A DNA stretch of 21,548 nt. Origin: Bacteroidota bacterium (GTDB lineage Bacteria > Bacteroidota > Bacteroidia > Flavobacteriales > Weeksellaceae). The notes under the pieces are model-generated. The model searched no databases and was not told the DNA's origin. It was given only the letters and a program-made list of their open reading frames with translations. The stretch covers positions 1 through 21,548 of the forward strand of contig JAFDZJ010000058.1 of assembly GCA_018266965.1 (NCBI GenBank), in the 5' to 3' direction. The translations under genes and the position numbers were made by a program. Below are positions 1 to 7,012 of this stretch, piece after piece (position 1 is the first letter of the stretch; each line of letters begins with the position of its first letter).

Positions 1-1
1 C

Positions 2-475
2 TCGTCCGTTCATCCGGAAGCCTACAAAATTGTCGAAGAAATGGCAAAATCATTAGCGATAAAAATAGAAGAATTAATCGCCAACAAGGAAAATATAAAA
101 CGATTACAAACAGAAAAATTTGTTACCAACGAAATTGGAATTTTGGGGATAAGAGATATTTTGAAAGAATTGGAAAAGCCAGGTCTTGATCCTCGAAAAT
201 CTGCCAAAATATTCGAATTCGATTCCAAAATAAAAAAGATTGAAGATTTGCAAGTCGGAATGGTTGTTCCTGGTATTGTTAATAATATTACTGCTTTTGG
301 TTGTTTTGTAGATATAGGCATCAAAGAAAGTGGCTTGGTTCATATTTCTCAACTCAAAGAAGGTTTTGTGTCCGATGTTGCTGAGGTTGTAAGGATTCAC
401 CAAACGGTAGAAGTAAAAGTATTGGAGGTGGATTTGGCAAGAAAGAGAGTGCAATTGAGTATGATAATATCCTAA
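2..475 (+). CDS. tex: Tex-family transcription accessory protein, C-terminal part (5' partial)
   Basis: The frame is open from base 2 and starts inside the gene (SSVHPEAYKIVEEMAK), so the true start lies outside the window. The first half contains the helix-hairpin-helix-like stretch typical of Tex before its S1 domain, with the motif ILKELEKPGLDPR. The last 80 residues or so form one complete S1 RNA-binding domain (VGMVVPGIVNNITAFGCFVDIG, then GLVHISQL), and the protein ends directly after it. Tex is a cytoplasmic nucleic-acid-binding protein linked to transcription and RNA metabolism. A Met at 41 is internal and is not the start. A hairpin terminator follows 10 bases after the stop, and the next gene converges on this one. 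Confidence 0.93.
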   Translation, partial: SSVHPEAYKIVEEMAKSLAIKIEELIANKENIKRLQTEKFVTNEIGILGIRDILKELEKPGLDPRKSAKIFEFDSKIKKIEDLQVGMVVPGIVNNITAFGCFVDIGIKESGLVHISQLKEGFVSDVAEVVRIHQTVEVKVLEVDLARKRVQLSMIIS

Positions 476-484
476 TGTAATCAT

Positions 485-517
485 AAAAAATACATCCAAA
501 TTGGATAGTATTTTTTT
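485..517. terminator. Bidirectional intrinsic terminator between tex and arsC
   Basis: Left arm AAAAAATAC (485-493) pairs with GTATTTTTT (508-516). The inner arms are ATCC/GGAT with a one-base bulge and a five-base loop. The A/T-rich flanks give a U-tract on both strands, so it can end both tex (plus) and the arsC operon (minus). Confidence 0.75.
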
Positions 518-520
518 GTG

Positions 521-871
521 TTATTTTTCTTGCAAAAACTCATCAATCAAGTGGCTTGGTCTTCCTATTATTGCTTTGTCATCTTTTATAATGATAGGTC
601 TTTGTAGCAAGATGGGATTATCTACCAGCATATTTATTATTTCGTTTTCAGTCATTGTTTTGTGGGCAAATTTGGTTTGGAATATTTCCTCATTTGTCCG
701 TACAATATCCATAACTGGACGATTTAGTTTTTTTAAAACTTCTTTTATTTCCTCTGCGTTTAGAGGGTTTTCTATAAAATTTCGGATAGCACAAGAAATA
801 TTATTTTCCGATACCATTTCTACTGCTGCATTGGATTTGGAGCAAGAAACATTGTGTAGTATTTGTATCAT
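521..871 (-). CDS. arsC: ArsC/Spx-family arsenate reductase (glutaredoxin type)
   Basis: A 116-residue thioredoxin-fold protein of the ArsC family. It begins MIQILHNVSCSKS, which places the catalytic Cys at residue 10 in the CSKS motif of glutaredoxin-dependent arsenate reductases. Later it has RTNEEIF and the signature LLQRPIIIKDDKAIIGRP, which supplies the Arg residues of the oxyanion site. The family reduces arsenate to arsenite with glutathione or another thiol. Many single-copy flavobacterial members are not in ars operons, so the true substrate is uncertain. It is the last gene of a minus-strand operon. Its ATG overlaps the TGA of the small upstream gene (ATGA), which suggests translational coupling. 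No arsenite exporter or ArsR is visible nearby. Confidence 0.85.
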   Translation of the reverse strand: MIQILHNVSCSKSNAAVEMVSENNISCAIRNFIENPLNAEEIKEVLKKLNRPVMDIVRTNEEIFQTKFAHKTMTENEIINMLVDNPILLQRPIIIKDDKAIIGRPSHLIDEFLQEK

Positions 872-1035
872 TCTTTTCTTTTTAGTTGTTCTAAAATTTC
901 TTTTTGCAACCTAACAGTTTCATTGCTGTTTTTTAGGATTTTTACCATCCAATAGATTATCGCTATTACTAATAGTAAATAGATGATAACAAAAAGAAAT
1001 TGGACAAGAAAGATGGGTGATTGGAAAAAATTCAT
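868..1035 (-). CDS. Small single-span membrane protein (55 aa)
   Basis: Translated by hand from the ATG at 1035, it reads MNFFQSPIFLVQF, then a hydrophobic span (about residues 8-30, ending VIAIIYW), then a charged amphipathic tail (RLQKEILEQLKRKE). The stop codon overlaps the arsC start in ATGA, and the gene starts 20 bases after the kinase stop. That fits a real gene inside the operon better than a chance frame. The family is not recognised. The layout, one membrane helix and a short coiled-coil-like cytoplasmic tail, suggests a membrane-anchored partner, but no function is assigned. Confidence 0.6.
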   Translation of the reverse strand: MNFFQSPIFLVQFLFVIIYLLLVIAIIYWMVKILKNSNETVRLQKEILEQLKRKE

Positions 1036-1055
1036 TTTATATATTTTTTGTTTGT

Positions 1056-1670
1056 TTAAAATAATCCATTGAGTTCGGCTTCTATTCTTTCCAAGATAGT
1101 ACCGAAATCTTCGGGTCTTTCTACAAAATCCAGCTCATCAACTTCTATTATTAGGAGTTTTCCTTCGGTGTAGTTATTGATCCATTTTTCATATTTTTGG
1201 TTCAACTTGGAGAGGTATTCTATAGAGATACTTGCTTCGTATTCTCTACCTCTCTTGTAGATTTTTTTTACCAAATTTGGGACATCAGATTTTAGATAAA
1301 TTAATAAATCTGGTGCAGAAACAAATGATTTCATCAAATTGAAAACCGAACTATAATTGTTGAAATCCCTTTCCGAAAGTAGTTCCATATCAAAAAGATT
1401 TTCTGCAAATATGTGTGCATCTTCATAGATTGTACGATCTTGGATAATGTTTTTTCCACTCTCCCTAATCTCTTTTACCTGACGAAATCTACTTCCCAAA
1501 AAATATATTTGAAGTGCAAAACTCCACTGGCTCATGTCTGCATAAAAATCTTCCAAATAAGGATTGTGATCCACATCTTCAAATTGTGCATCCCAACCAT
1601 AATGCTTGGACAACATGGTTGTAAGCGTGGTTTTTCCCGCTCCAATATTTCCGGTAACTGCTATGTGCAT
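1056..1670 (-). CDS. Deoxynucleoside kinase family protein
   Basis: A 204-residue cytoplasmic kinase. The P-loop is GNIGAGKTT at residues 7-15. FEDVDHNPYL (30-39) carries the acidic residue expected as catalytic base. QDRTIYED (77-84) matches the DR(S/T) motif that binds the nucleoside and phosphate. The Arg-rich lid is KRGREYEASIS (139-149). Length and motif order match bacterial deoxynucleoside kinases, which phosphorylate salvaged deoxynucleosides with ATP. Which nucleoside is used cannot be read from the sequence. It lies 15 bases after the exported-protein gene and 20 bases before the small membrane gene, all on the minus strand. Confidence 0.88.
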   Translation of the reverse strand: MHIAVTGNIGAGKTTLTTMLSKHYGWDAQFEDVDHNPYLEDFYADMSQWSFALQIYFLGSRFRQVKEIRESGKNIIQDRTIYEDAHIFAENLFDMELLSERDFNNYSSVFNLMKSFVSAPDLLIYLKSDVPNLVKKIYKRGREYEASISIEYLSKLNQKYEKWINNYTEGKLLIIEVDELDFVERPEDFGTILERIEAELNGLF

Positions 1671-1685
1671 ATCTTTTTGCTGAAT

Positions 1686-2456
1686 TTATTTGTTGGGGTA
1701 AAGATATATTTTGTTTTCTTTAATTACAAAAATTCGATTATTGTTTTTTGTTAAAATTTTTGCTTTTTTGTCTATGAAAATTATTTTTGTCTCGGAAGAA
1801 GGACTGTGTTCCAAAATCTCATTTTTGCAAATAATATAGATTTTGTCATTTTCTCTAACGATTTTGTTACCATCAATAATTGTAGATTTCTCAATTTGTT
1901 GTCCTTCAAAGTTATATATCTCGAAAGATTTTTCTCGTAACAAGTATATTTTCTTATCATAAATTATCATATTTTTTATATTGAAAAATGAAAAGAAAAT
2001 AGGGTAGGAGTTGATGATTTTCCCATCTCGATAATAGTATTGTAGCAACCGATTGGTGCTTTCTTCCAATAGCCATACGGTTTGCAAATCTTCTACAAAT
2101 GCAGTTGCAATATTTCCGAATTTTTGGTTTAAACTTATTTGTTGAATTTCATTGAAATTGGCATCTATAAATTTTAATGTTTGTGCATTTTGTGAGAATA
2201 ATGGAATATTTAGCGGATTTTGTACATCTTGCAAAGTGTAAGGTTGGGTAAGCATCAGTCTACCTTGTTGGTTACCGATGCTATCATATTTGGTCCATGA
2301 AAAATCTTTATTTTTGTAGAGGTAGATATTTCCGTAATCATCTGCCAAAAAATCGGATACACCTTTCAAGCTAATACTATCAATTTTCATAACCGTTTGT
2401 GCAGAAATGACAACCGATAGAAAGGAAAGTATTAGAGATAGATATTTCATTTTCAA
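1686..2456 (-). CDS. Exported hypothetical protein, likely beta-propeller-like
   Basis: A 256-residue protein with a clear signal peptide (MKMKYLSLILSFLSVVISAQ, probable cleavage after ISA). The mature part holds repeated short strands with aromatic and glycine turns, such as DDYGNIYLYKN, KIYLLREKSFEIYNFEGQQI and NRIFVIKENKIYLY. These resemble irregular blades of a propeller or a 6-bladed WD-type fold. No catalytic motif was seen. It is first in the operon with the deoxynucleoside kinase and arsC, and a gap of only 15 bases separates it from the kinase. A second Met two residues downstream is an equally possible start. No function is assigned. Confidence 0.8.
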   Translation of the reverse strand: MKMKYLSLILSFLSVVISAQTVMKIDSISLKGVSDFLADDYGNIYLYKNKDFSWTKYDSIGNQQGRLMLTQPYTLQDVQNPLNIPLFSQNAQTLKFIDANFNEIQQISLNQKFGNIATAFVEDLQTVWLLEESTNRLLQYYYRDGKIINSYPIFFSFFNIKNMIIYDKKIYLLREKSFEIYNFEGQQIEKSTIIDGNKIVRENDKIYIICKNEILEHSPSSETKIIFIDKKAKILTKNNNRIFVIKENKIYLYPNK

Positions 2457-2742
2457 TACTATTTTTTTGCTTAATAGAAATGCTATGTTTCAAAAATTTA
2501 AAAACGATTTTTCAAAAATTATTGAATTAAAAGAGTAAAGATAAAATTTTTCTTAATTCTAATAAAATTTTGCCCTATAAAAAGAATTGGATAGTCTATC
2601 ACAATTATTATTTGCAACCCTTGACTAATGATATAATTAGGTTGCTAAATAGTGTATTTTAAAATGAATAAAATTGCTTTGTTTTGTATAAACAAAACAA
2701 AATTTAATCAAGAAAATTAAAGAAATAAAGAAATATTTTTAA
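2457..2742. other. AT-rich intergenic region with two inverted repeats
   Basis: No coding frame of useful length was found. It should hold the promoter of the exported-protein operon, but no good TAnnTTTG box was seen before 2456. It contains an imperfect inverted repeat (TTTGCAACC at 2611-2619 against GGTTGCTAA at 2640-2648) and a perfect hairpin at 2678-2701. Confidence 0.5.
2678..2701. repeat. Perfect 10-bp hairpin downstream of the 64-aa membrane gene
   Basis: TTTGTTTTGT (2678-2687), loop ATAA, ACAAAACAAA (2692-2701). It lies about 40 bases past the stop of the minus-strand small membrane gene and may terminate it. The tail on the minus strand is not a clean U-run, so the terminator role is uncertain. 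Confidence 0.45.
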
Positions 2743-2937
2743 CTATTTTTTCGTAGCCAATTTGCTCCAAGTGTGCATAACAAATACAAGGAGTAATCCC
2801 AAAATAGAGCTTACTAATGAAATGAGAAGTGTTGTGTTTTCTTCATGGAAAAATCCTAATTTCCAGTCTATTACATAGATGTTGGCACCTAAAAATAGTA
2901 CAAATAAAACTAAAAAAACCTTGTATATTGTTTTCAT
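2743..2937 (-). CDS. Small two-span membrane protein (64 aa)
   Basis: The protein has two hydrophobic helices, about residues 5-24 (VFLVLFVLFLGANIYVI) and 37-56 (LLISLVSSILGLLLVFVMH), joined by a short loop with DWKLGFFHEEN, and ends in a basic tail (KLATKK). The even hydrophobic pattern and codon use like the neighbours support a real gene. It lies 93 bases downstream of the MarC-family gene on the same strand. A -7-like box (TAATTTTG, 3010-3017) could give it its own promoter. The family resembles conserved flavobacterial small membrane proteins, but no function is known to me. Confidence 0.65.
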   Translation of the reverse strand: MKTIYKVFLVLFVLFLGANIYVIDWKLGFFHEENTTLLISLVSSILGLLLVFVMHTWSKLATKK

Positions 2938-3030
2938 AAAAAACCGATATTAATTTCTTCTTGATAATAATTGATTACAATTAAGCTAAAAAAGATTATT
3001 TTACAAATGCAAAATTACAATAACTTTTCA

Positions 3031-3627
3031 TTAAAACCTAACATAATTGGCAACCAATTGTGCAAAGTTGGCGGTAAAAAGTTTTATAGAAATAGCCAAT
3101 AAGATGACTCCAAATACTTTTTGCAAAACTTGTATAGTGGCATCGCCCATTTTTTTCTCCAACCAATTAGATGATTTTAAAATGATATATACAAAAATAG
3201 TGTTGATGATAATAGCTGCAATAATATTGATGTCGTGGTATTGAGCTTTCAAAGAGAGGGTTGTAGTAAGGGTTCCGGCTCCGGAAATTAATGGAAAAGC
3301 TATTGGTACTATCGATGCGGATTTTGCTTCCGTACTTTTGTTAATTTCAATTCCTAATATCATTTCTAGTGCAATTATAAAGATAACAAAAGCACCGGCA
3401 ATAGCAAAAGAATTGACATCAACCCCGATGAAGTTTAGCAATTGTTTTCCTATATACAAAAAACAAATCATTAATAGTCCCGCTACAATGGTCGCTCTTT
3501 CAGCTTCTATTTTTCCGAATTTTTGTTTTAAACTTACAATGATAGGAATTGAACCTACAATGTCTATCACTGCAAAAAGAATCATAGTTGCGGTAAGGGT
3601 TTCTTTTATTGAAAAAACTTCAAACAT
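3031..3627 (-). CDS. MarC family integral membrane protein (NAAT-type transporter family)
   Basis: A 198-residue protein with about six membrane spans. It has family features such as FAVIDIVGSIPIIVSL in the first helix and the second-half repeat SIVPIAFPLISGAGTLTTTLSL, where P, G and T residues sit in helix 4. Length fits the MarC family (UPF0056), which is distantly related to amino-acid transporters. MarC itself was once linked to multiple antibiotic resistance, a link later withdrawn, so the substrate is unknown. It is divergent from the oxidase cluster across a 286-base spacer. A -7-like box TATTTTTG lies 20 bases upstream of its ATG on the minus strand (3648-3655). Confidence 0.88.
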   Translation of the reverse strand: MFEVFSIKETLTATMILFAVIDIVGSIPIIVSLKQKFGKIEAERATIVAGLLMICFLYIGKQLLNFIGVDVNSFAIAGAFVIFIIALEMILGIEINKSTEAKSASIVPIAFPLISGAGTLTTTLSLKAQYHDINIIAAIIINTIFVYIILKSSNWLEKKMGDATIQVLQKVFGVILLAISIKLFTANFAQLVANYVRF

Positions 3628-3913
3628 TTGATAAATTATTAATTTTGCAAAAATATAAAAAAATATTGTTAATAATGTATATTTTAAACTATTTAACCAT
3701 AATATTTTTCCATATTCGTATTATTGTTTTTTTTGATACTCCCAATTGATATTATTAATTACAATGAAATCATTTTTAAATTTAAAATTCTCATATATAA
3801 TTATAAAATACTGAAAATAAAATTAATTTCTAGTGATTTTAGTCATATAACTGTTGTTTTTTTCAATAATATTTTTGTGATTATAAAAATTGTTTCATAA
3901 AAATCTATAAATA
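3628..3913. other. Divergent promoter region between MarC-family gene and oxidase cluster
   Basis: No coding frame. It holds a minus-strand -7-like box (TATTTTTG, 3648-3655) for the MarC-family gene, a plus-strand -7-like box (TATTTTTG, 3870-3877) for the oxidase cluster, and an imperfect Crp-like palindrome (AGTGA-N6-TCATA, 3832-3847). Neither -7 box has a well-placed TTG -33 element. Confidence 0.5.
3832..3877 (+). promoter_or_regulatory. Candidate promoter and weak Crp-like site of the oxidase cluster
   Basis: TATTTTTG at 3870-3877 fits the Bacteroidota -7 box TAnnTTTG, but no TTG sits about 20 bases upstream. AGTGA-N6-TCATA (3832-3847) is centred 34 bp from the -7 centre, almost the 33 bp seen at the two stronger sites near the Crp-family gene. 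A promoter without a -33 box is what an activator-dependent promoter would look like. The palindrome is imperfect. Confidence 0.35.
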
Positions 3914-5635
3914 ATGGAGAATAACCTAAGCGAAAGTAGTGTACAGATTACAATCATACTACTTCTCATTCCGATTATTTTTATGTTGATATTACTGGTC
4001 ATTCGACTTAATAGAATGATTGGAAATACCATGAAAAAAATTGAACTCAAAAAAATCCTTAAAAAAATCGAATCGATGCCCAGTAACGAAATAGAGGCAT
4101 TGGAAAAAAGAAAAAAAGAATTGGAGTTTCAGCTTCTAGGAAATGAACTTAGTAGTCATGAAATAGTGGAAGATCCAAGAGGATTGATAACTGAAGCGGA
4201 GGAAGTAGAGGATATAAGGTTTTTGAAAAGTAAAAGAAACAGAAAAGCTAGGCTAACTATTCCCGATGACGAGAAAAAATTGGTACTTTGGTATATAGGT
4301 GTTAGTATTGCTTGGCTATTAATTGGTACTAGTGTTGGAGAATATCTTGGGATAAAATTTGTTTCGCCAGACGCAGATCATATCAGTTGGCTTAGTTTCG
4401 GTAGGTTGCGACCTGTACATACCAATATGGTATTTTGGGGTTGGGCTTCTACCGCTATGGTTGGTCTTTCTTATTTTGTTGTTCCGAGAGTAGGGAATAC
4501 CAAAATTTTTAGTATAAAATTAGGTTACTATGGTCTTTTTTGTATGGCTAGTGCTGTATTGGTAGGTACTATTTGTCTTATGTCCGGTATTAATAATGCC
4601 GGTGGAGAATATAGAGAATATATTTGGCCTGTAATGGGAACTTTTGGACTGGGTATAGGATTTAGTTTGTATAATTTCATTAAAACTATCAGTACCAGAA
4701 AAACAAAAGAAATATATGTATCCAATTGGTATATAGTTGCTGCAATGATGTTTATTTCTATAATAGTCATAGTTGGATATTTGCCTTTTTGGCAAGATGG
4801 ATTGGGTGAAACGATTGTGCAAGGATTTTATATGCACCAAGCGGTTGGAATGTGGTTCATGTTTCTCAATTTGGGGTTGATGTATTATTTCTTACCACAA
4901 GAGTTGGATACTCCTGTGTATTCGTACAGTTTGAGTGTGTTGGCTTTTTGGACTCAAATATTATTTTATACGCTAATAGGTACACACCATTTTATATTTA
5001 GTCCAATTCCATGGTGGTTGCAGACAGTAGCTATTATAGCAAGTGTGGATATGATTGTCCCTGTTGTTGCAGGTAGTTTCAACTTTATGATGACAATGAA
5101 AGGTTCTTGGCACAAATTAAGATGGAGCTATATCATGCCTTTTTATGTTGTGTCTGTAATTTTTTATTTTTCAGGATCATTACAAGGTACAGCAGAGGCT
5201 TTCAGATGGGCGAATTTAGTTTGGCATTTTACTGATTTTACTGTTGCTCACTCTCACATGACAATGTACGGGATTATTACTTTTATGTTGTTTTCGTTTA
5301 CTTATACACTCGTTCCGAGGATTACTTCTCTGGAACCACCAAGTCTTACCGTTGGTTTGCATTTTTGGTTGGCTTTGGTAGGGTTAATGATTTATATTTT
5401 CTCCTTGATGATTGGTTCCACAGAAAAAGGATTGATGTGGATGGACAAAGAACCTTTTATAAAAGGTGTAGTCCAATCGGTTCCTTTTTGGGTATATAGA
5501 GCAGTTGGAGGAACATTGATGTGGATTTCTCATTTTATATTTGCCTATAATTTTTATAGAATGGTAGTACCAAGAAAAGAAATAGTAATACCACATACTC
5601 CAGAAGAAATTTTAACTATTGTAAACGCCAAATAA
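3914..5635 (+). CDS. ccoN: cbb3-type (C-family) haem-copper oxidase catalytic subunit with N-terminal membrane anchor
   Basis: A 573-residue membrane protein. Residues from about 120 on match CcoN. Low-spin haem b ligands are H169 (RPVHTN) and H448, and haem b3 is bound by H446 (TVAHSH). CuB ligands are H308 and H358-H359 (GTHHF). Y352 lies six residues before H358, at the place of the cross-linked Tyr of cbb3 enzymes. PVYSY (334-338) matches the proton-channel entrance, and EYRE (232-235) matches the conserved Glu pair. These point to an O2 reductase rather than a classic NorB, which lacks the Tyr. Unusual: residues 1-120 add one membrane helix (11-30) and a charged, coiled-coil-like segment (40-115). 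Unlike many Bacteroidota enzymes it is not fused to CcoO. The next gene starts 11 bases downstream. Confidence 0.88.
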   Translation: MENNLSESSVQITIILLLIPIIFMLILLVIRLNRMIGNTMKKIELKKILKKIESMPSNEIEALEKRKKELEFQLLGNELSSHEIVEDPRGLITEAEEVEDIRFLKSKRNRKARLTIPDDEKKLVLWYIGVSIAWLLIGTSVGEYLGIKFVSPDADHISWLSFGRLRPVHTNMVFWGWASTAMVGLSYFVVPRVGNTKIFSIKLGYYGLFCMASAVLVGTICLMSGINNAGGEYREYIWPVMGTFGLGIGFSLYNFIKTISTRKTKEIYVSNWYIVAAMMFISIIVIVGYLPFWQDGLGETIVQGFYMHQAVGMWFMFLNLGLMYYFLPQELDTPVYSYSLSVLAFWTQILFYTLIGTHHFIFSPIPWWLQTVAIIASVDMIVPVVAGSFNFMMTMKGSWHKLRWSYIMPFYVVSVIFYFSGSLQGTAEAFRWANLVWHFTDFTVAHSHMTMYGIITFMLFSFTYTLVPRITSLEPPSLTVGLHFWLALVGLMIYIFSLMIGSTEKGLMWMDKEPFIKGVVQSVPFWVYRAVGGTLMWISHFIFAYNFYRMVVPRKEIVIPHTPEEILTIVNAK

Positions 5636-5646
5636 GATTGTAGAAT

Positions 5647-6636
5647 ATGGACTTTTTTAATAATCAAAAAAAATTATTTACAGCTGCACTACTCTTATTT
5701 GTAGGTTTAGCACTAGTAATATGTATATTTCCAGCTTTGCAAAGTATGAGAGATTATCAACCACTTCCTAATACAAAACCTCTTACAGATTCCGAACAAA
5801 GAGGAAAAGATATTTATGTATCCGAAGGTTGTATTGCTTGTCATACTCAACAGGTTAGAAATGTGGATATGGATCAGGTATTCGGAAATAGACCTAGTAT
5901 TGCAGCAGATTATGCAAGAAATAAAAGAATGAATGTATGGCAAAATACTGCTAACCTATTAGGTTCGGAAAGCACTGGACCAGACCTTACCAATGTTGGT
6001 AATAGACAACCGAGTACAGATTGGCAATATTCTCATTTATACAATCCTAGATCTGTTGTCCCAGAGTCTGTAATGCCTTCCTACAAATGGTTGTTTATAG
6101 AAAAGCCAGAGTTAGGAGTCAATGACATCGAGGTAAAAGTACCGGAAAAATTTCGTGTTGGGATTACAGGAAAAATTGTTGCCTCACAAGATGCAAAGGA
6201 TTTGGTAGCTTATTTATTATCATTAAAACAAGCCGAACTTCCAAAATCTATGCCTCCAAAAGAATTTTTGTATAAAAAAGAAGCAAAACCTTCTGCTGCG
6301 GGTGGAGATGGACTTCCAGATGGAGAAAACTTATTTAATACCAATTGTGCAACTTGCCACCAAACTAGTGGAGAAGGTGTCCCTGGTGCTTTCCCTCCTT
6401 TGAAAGGCGATAAAGTGGTAACTGGTGAGGATCTGGAACTCTATGTAACCATCATTATGAAAGGATACAATGGACTTGCTCCAGCTTATGGTGTAATGCC
6501 TCCTGTTGGGACTACTGCTAATTTCAAACCAGAAGATGTAGCGGCCATTATTAATCATGAAAGAACAAGTTGGGGTAACCAAGGCAAAAAAGTTACCGCC
6601 CAAGATGTAAAAGCTATTATGGATAAACTAAAATAA
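5647..6636 (+). CDS. ccoO: CcoO-like membrane cytochrome c fused to a second cytochrome c domain
   Basis: A 329-residue protein with an N-terminal membrane anchor (about 9-30). It then has a CcoO-type monohaem domain with GCIACHTQQVR (C62, C65, H66) and the axial Met in SVMPSYKWLF (M143). After a linker rich in Pro, Lys and Gly (195-225) comes a second class I cytochrome c: CATCH (C234, C237, H238), GEGVPGAFPPL, and probable axial M284 in YGVMPP. Plain CcoO has about 200 residues and one haem. Here the second domain may replace CcoP as electron entry, since no separate CcoP is visible. It would pass electrons to the CcoN-like subunit on the periplasmic side. It sits 11 bases after that gene. 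Confidence 0.87.
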   Translation: MDFFNNQKKLFTAALLLFVGLALVICIFPALQSMRDYQPLPNTKPLTDSEQRGKDIYVSEGCIACHTQQVRNVDMDQVFGNRPSIAADYARNKRMNVWQNTANLLGSESTGPDLTNVGNRQPSTDWQYSHLYNPRSVVPESVMPSYKWLFIEKPELGVNDIEVKVPEKFRVGITGKIVASQDAKDLVAYLLSLKQAELPKSMPPKEFLYKKEAKPSAAGGDGLPDGENLFNTNCATCHQTSGEGVPGAFPPLKGDKVVTGEDLELYVTIIMKGYNGLAPAYGVMPPVGTTANFKPEDVAAIINHERTSWGNQGKKVTAQDVKAIMDKLK

Positions 6637-6733
6637 TATCATTAAATAAAAATTTCAAATACATTAATAGAATTTTTCACTAAAATACTTCTATATCAAT
6701 TGTTATTTGAATTAATAAAATAAATATTTTAAA

Positions 6734-7000
6734 ATGAAAAAATTACAATATCTAAGTGCATTATTTTTTATAATAATTGCTACCAATCTATACAAGGCTT
6801 GTGAAGCCTGTGATCTGAAACAACCCAAAATCACTCGTGGATTTACCCATGGAGCTGGTCCACAAAGTTTTTGGGATTGGGTTGCTGTAGGAATAATTGT
6901 GATTATTTCTGTACTTACAGTTTTATATTTTATAAAATATTCTTTGAAATCCGATTATAAAAAATCCAATCACATCAAAAATAGTATTTTGAATTTTTAA
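6734..7000 (+). CDS. Small membrane protein with CxxC pair, oxidase-cluster accessory (88 aa)
   Basis: An N-terminal hydrophobic stretch (about 5-20) is followed by ACEACDLKQPKITRGFTHG, with Cys at 23 and 26. A second membrane span (about 49-68, VAVGIIVIISVLTVLYFIKY) and a basic tail follow. The Cys pair would sit just outside the first hydrophobic segment, on the periplasmic side if that segment is a signal anchor. It lies 97 bases after the cytochrome gene and 12 bases before the Ig-like gene. I recall similar proteins in flavobacterial oxidase clusters of this type but know no tested function. Redox or copper handling is a guess from the CxxC and the context. Confidence 0.72.
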   Translation: MKKLQYLSALFFIIIATNLYKACEACDLKQPKITRGFTHGAGPQSFWDWVAVGIIVIISVLTVLYFIKYSLKSDYKKSNHIKNSILNF

Positions 7001-7012
7001 ATTTCCCCAAAA

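Noticed and set aside
501..914. 137-residue plus-strand frame over arsC
   Set aside because: It lies opposite arsC and the small membrane gene, starts inside the terminator region, and shows no family features.
2589..2605. Third Crp-like site at TGGATAGTCTATCACA
   Set aside because: The right half matches TATCACA but the left half has two mismatches and no -7 box lies at the right distance. The inner GATAG-T-CTATC symmetry is different.
3914..5646. Oxidase cluster as a decayed cco operon
   Set aside because: All four frames are intact, closely spaced, and keep every metal ligand and haem motif, so degradation is not supported.
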